The position numbers were made by a program, and so were the translations under genes. The notes beneath the pieces are model-generated. The model made no database searches and was not told where the DNA came from. It was given only the letters and a program-made list of their open reading frames with translations. From Phoronis australis (taxonomy: Eukaryota > Phoronida > Phoronidae): DNA of 64,000 bases. How positions within the stretch are numbered: the first letter of the stretch is position 1; every line of letters begins with the position of its first letter. Below are positions 61,864-64,000 of this stretch, piece by piece. The stretch covers positions 926,807 to 990,806 of the forward strand of contig NMRA01000017.1 of the NCBI GenBank assembly GCA_002633005.1, read 5' to 3'.

Positions 61864-62428
61864 CAGTGGCTGATCTAGGATATCACAAGGGGGGCCAACA
61901 TTTTGTCTGAAAACATTTGTGCAAGGCACGATTGGATGCGCATAGCACCGAATGGGGGGAGGTCGGGAGGGGGGGGGGGTTCGCGAACCCCCTCTCCCGC
62001 CCAGGCAATTTTTCTGTTTTTTCCCCTAAAAATCAAGCATTTTCCTTGATTCCTGAAGTATTACCCAAGAAAAAAGGCAAAGAAAAAGAAAAAGAAAAAA
62101 AAACGGGGAACGTGTCAAATATCAAAAACAGCAATTATCAAAGACTCGAATTCACGACCTGGCGGATTGAGCGCATACCGCGGGAGAGCCTATACTTAGC
62201 CATAGTTTCGTTACGATTGAGCTGTGTTCCGAATTTGACACTTGAAATTGGTTCAGAGCCCCCCAAACACACTAAAACTGCACACATTTAAATCTTGTTT
62301 CCGCCGTTTCATGTTAATTACCGGGGTTATTTTATAAACTCAACATTTCCCTACGCTCTTGCTGTTTTATTTTTTTGCGGCAGCCAAGGGGCGCTGCCCC
62401 CCGCCCCTCAGGCTAAATCCGCCTATGC
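61864..62428. mobile_element. Non-autonomous transposon with nested SINE fragment
   Basis: The left end CAGTGGCTGATCTAGGATAT with GGGGGGCC and the right end GGCTAAATCCGCCTATG resemble the CAG...CTG family at 47957-48267. Within it, 62048-62176 is a SINE copy, so insertions are stacked. G/C homopolymer runs lie near 61965-62000 and 62385-62410. Confidence 0.5.
62048..62176 (-). mobile_element. tRNA-derived SINE, copy 2 (head truncated)
   Basis: It is nearly identical to 58780-58935 from ACTTCAGGAATC through the pyrimidine tract to GTGAATTCGAGTC and CTCAATCCGCCAGG. It is cut before the A-box-like segment. Confidence 0.75.
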
Positions 62429-62440
62429 AATATATAAGAG

Positions 62441-62719
62441 AAGCAAGGCAATTTTGTTTGTAAATGTGAAGGTCGCCGATATCTCGGACAAGTCGTGGAC
62501 ACAGATGATATCGACTTGCCTGTGAAACTCAACTTCTTGCAGCCGTCCAGTAAAATGAGTGCCGGGATTGTTTATTTGGCCGAAGGAAACAAGATTTGGC
62601 CACGGAAAGATGACATCCTGAAGCTCGTCCTGGACCTCGCATCTACAGGGAAAGCTGCAGAGCGTTCAAGGCATCAGATGAATTGCTGGACTACCTTGGT
62701 TTCTCGTAATGACGTTTAA
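62441..62719 (+). pseudogene. Terminal coding fragment, family unrecognised
   Basis: An open frame starting about 12 bases after the transposon end reads KQGNFVCKCEGRRYLGQVVD, then DIDLPVKLNFLQPSS, IVYLAEGNKIWPRKDDILKL and so on to a TGA-free TAA stop at 62719. The pattern of a short strand-rich segment ending in a Trp-Pro-x-x-x-D-I motif looks like a C-terminal domain seen beside some invertebrate transposon-related ORFs, but I cannot name it. No upstream exon is seen, so it is a last exon or a relic cut off by the insertion. Confidence 0.4.
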
Positions 62720-64000
62720 AGCCGAGTTAAAATTACCGTTAAAAGATCTTTAGCCCAATTGTCAACGCTTGAATTACCTTAAGTTTTCATTCACGGGACG
62801 TGACTTGTGACGTGTTAGATGTCAGGCGCAATTGTATAGCAAATGTTGTAAAAATGTTGAATGCAAACTTTTGGATTTACCTGTACATGTACATGTGAGT
62901 TGTGTTACAAATGTCTCCACGTGCCTTCTTGCATCACAGACGCTTGAATTATAATATGTTGCCATTTTTATTATGTAATCAGTTACATCAACTCATACAG
63001 GTGACAACAAATAGCCTTAAATACGTGTACTATCAGTCTTTACTTCATACCAGTTATTTCCTGAAGTGTTGGTGGTCAGAAATAATAGCCAACGTCATAA
63101 TATCACTTGCCCCTCACTTATTACGGGACATGTTGTGTCATTTACGAGAGGTCTATAAATTCAAGTTTAATTTTTATATGTCCATGAAACATACACAAGG
63201 AAGTAGAAAATACTAAGAGCTGTTTTTCTCGATTTTACCAAGCATGCTGATTGTCAATGATAACAAACTAGACCCAAAATTAACCCAACGAACGCGTTTT
63301 TCTGTTTTCAAATAAATTATCCAGTTGCTCTAATAAAACAACAAAATAACTCTATAACTGCACTTGCTGTGCTGGGGAAATTGTTCAAAACTTATCATTC
63401 ATACGTTAAACTAAGAAATAATAATACGTGATATCCACATGAAGATACGAAAATCGAGTGTCTCGGGTGTCGAATTGTCGCGATTCATTGAGAATGGCTC
63501 ATTTTGTTTAGAAGAATGCAAACACGACTTAGTGGCGTCTGTGAAAGCGCGCGGTAAACAGTGGACAGCCACAACCTAATTGGACAGAGACCCATATTGC
63601 CAGTCTCCCGTTGAGGGATCGGGCTCTAAATCTGAAGTGCTGACGGCAGTTAAAGCTGGCTGAGCAAAACTCGGGTCACTTGTCTCAGGAAAAAATTGGC
63701 ACTGCGAAACTAAAACGACTACCGTCGGCGTTTCCAAAACGTGACACAGTACGTCAGCGGCTATATATTTGAAATCCGTCTGATAGCGTTCAGATTTTGA
63801 GCTTCAACACTTATGCTAATAAGATCGAAATTTTTTGTTTAATTCCAAGTGCACACTTTGTATTATTCAAAAGAAAAATGCGTGATAAGGAATCATTTTT
63901 TTGCAATTTCATAGGTGAACTTAGTTCAACCCTTCCCGGCGGCGAAGCGGGGTTTCCAATAATGGTGGCCCTTGTGGCCATTGAATATAACATTAGTAAA
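62720..64000. other. Right-hand flank, nothing recognised
   Basis: AT-rich sequence with short ORFs on both strands and no recognisable domain, RNA gene or repeat shared with the rest of the window. Confidence 0.5.

Noticed and set aside
62902-63216. Plus-strand ORF of 104 codons
   Set aside because: No recognisable domain, no splice or promoter context, and AT-rich composition like the surrounding non-coding DNA.

Overview
The window is animal (metazoan) genomic DNA. Coding sequence is broken into many short exons with GT-AG introns, the sequence is AT-rich, and introns are full of small inverted-repeat transposons and minisatellites. Two conserved genes (PGM3 and WDR91) are vertebrate-like in length and exon richness. 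A small single-pass LRR-Ig receptor gene is of the kind greatly expanded in invertebrate deuterostomes. I therefore favour a slowly evolving marine deuterostome such as an amphioxus, hemichordate or echinoderm, but the sequence alone does not settle the species.

Layout. 640-13233 (+): the 3' part (15 exons, 693 codons) of a vinculin/alpha-catenin superfamily gene whose 5' end lies off the window. 13234-17296: intergenic. 17297-30121 (+): complete PGM3 (14 coding exons, 542 residues), phosphoacetylglucosamine mutase of UDP-GlcNAc synthesis. 31092-33621 (-): two-exon LRR-Ig transmembrane receptor-like gene, tail to tail with PGM3, with a cytoplasmic tail encoded by a minisatellite. 33679-37088: intergenic. 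37089-57602 (-): WDR91 (17 exons found, about 789 residues; one exon junction unresolved), an endosome-maturation protein with an N-terminal LisH region and C-terminal WD40 repeats. 57603-64000: repeat-rich flank with an unrecognised minus-strand coding region at 60730-61747 (two overlapping frames), a tRNA-derived SINE in two copies, a nested transposon, and a short plus-strand coding fragment at 62441-62719.

The genes do not form a functional unit: actin/adhesion scaffold, amino-sugar metabolism, cell-surface recognition and endosome traffic are simply neighbours. What ties the window together is its repeats. Three non-autonomous DNA-transposon families are recognised from the sequence itself. 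One has TA-flanked CAGTACAAG ends (six copies), one has TA-flanked ends carrying the GGGACA motif (three copies), and one has TTAA-flanked ends (two copies). A dispersed repeat of about 0.5 kb has three copies, one of them ending about 120 bases upstream of the WDR91 start codon. Several copies sit within about 25 bases of splice sites or directly against minisatellites.
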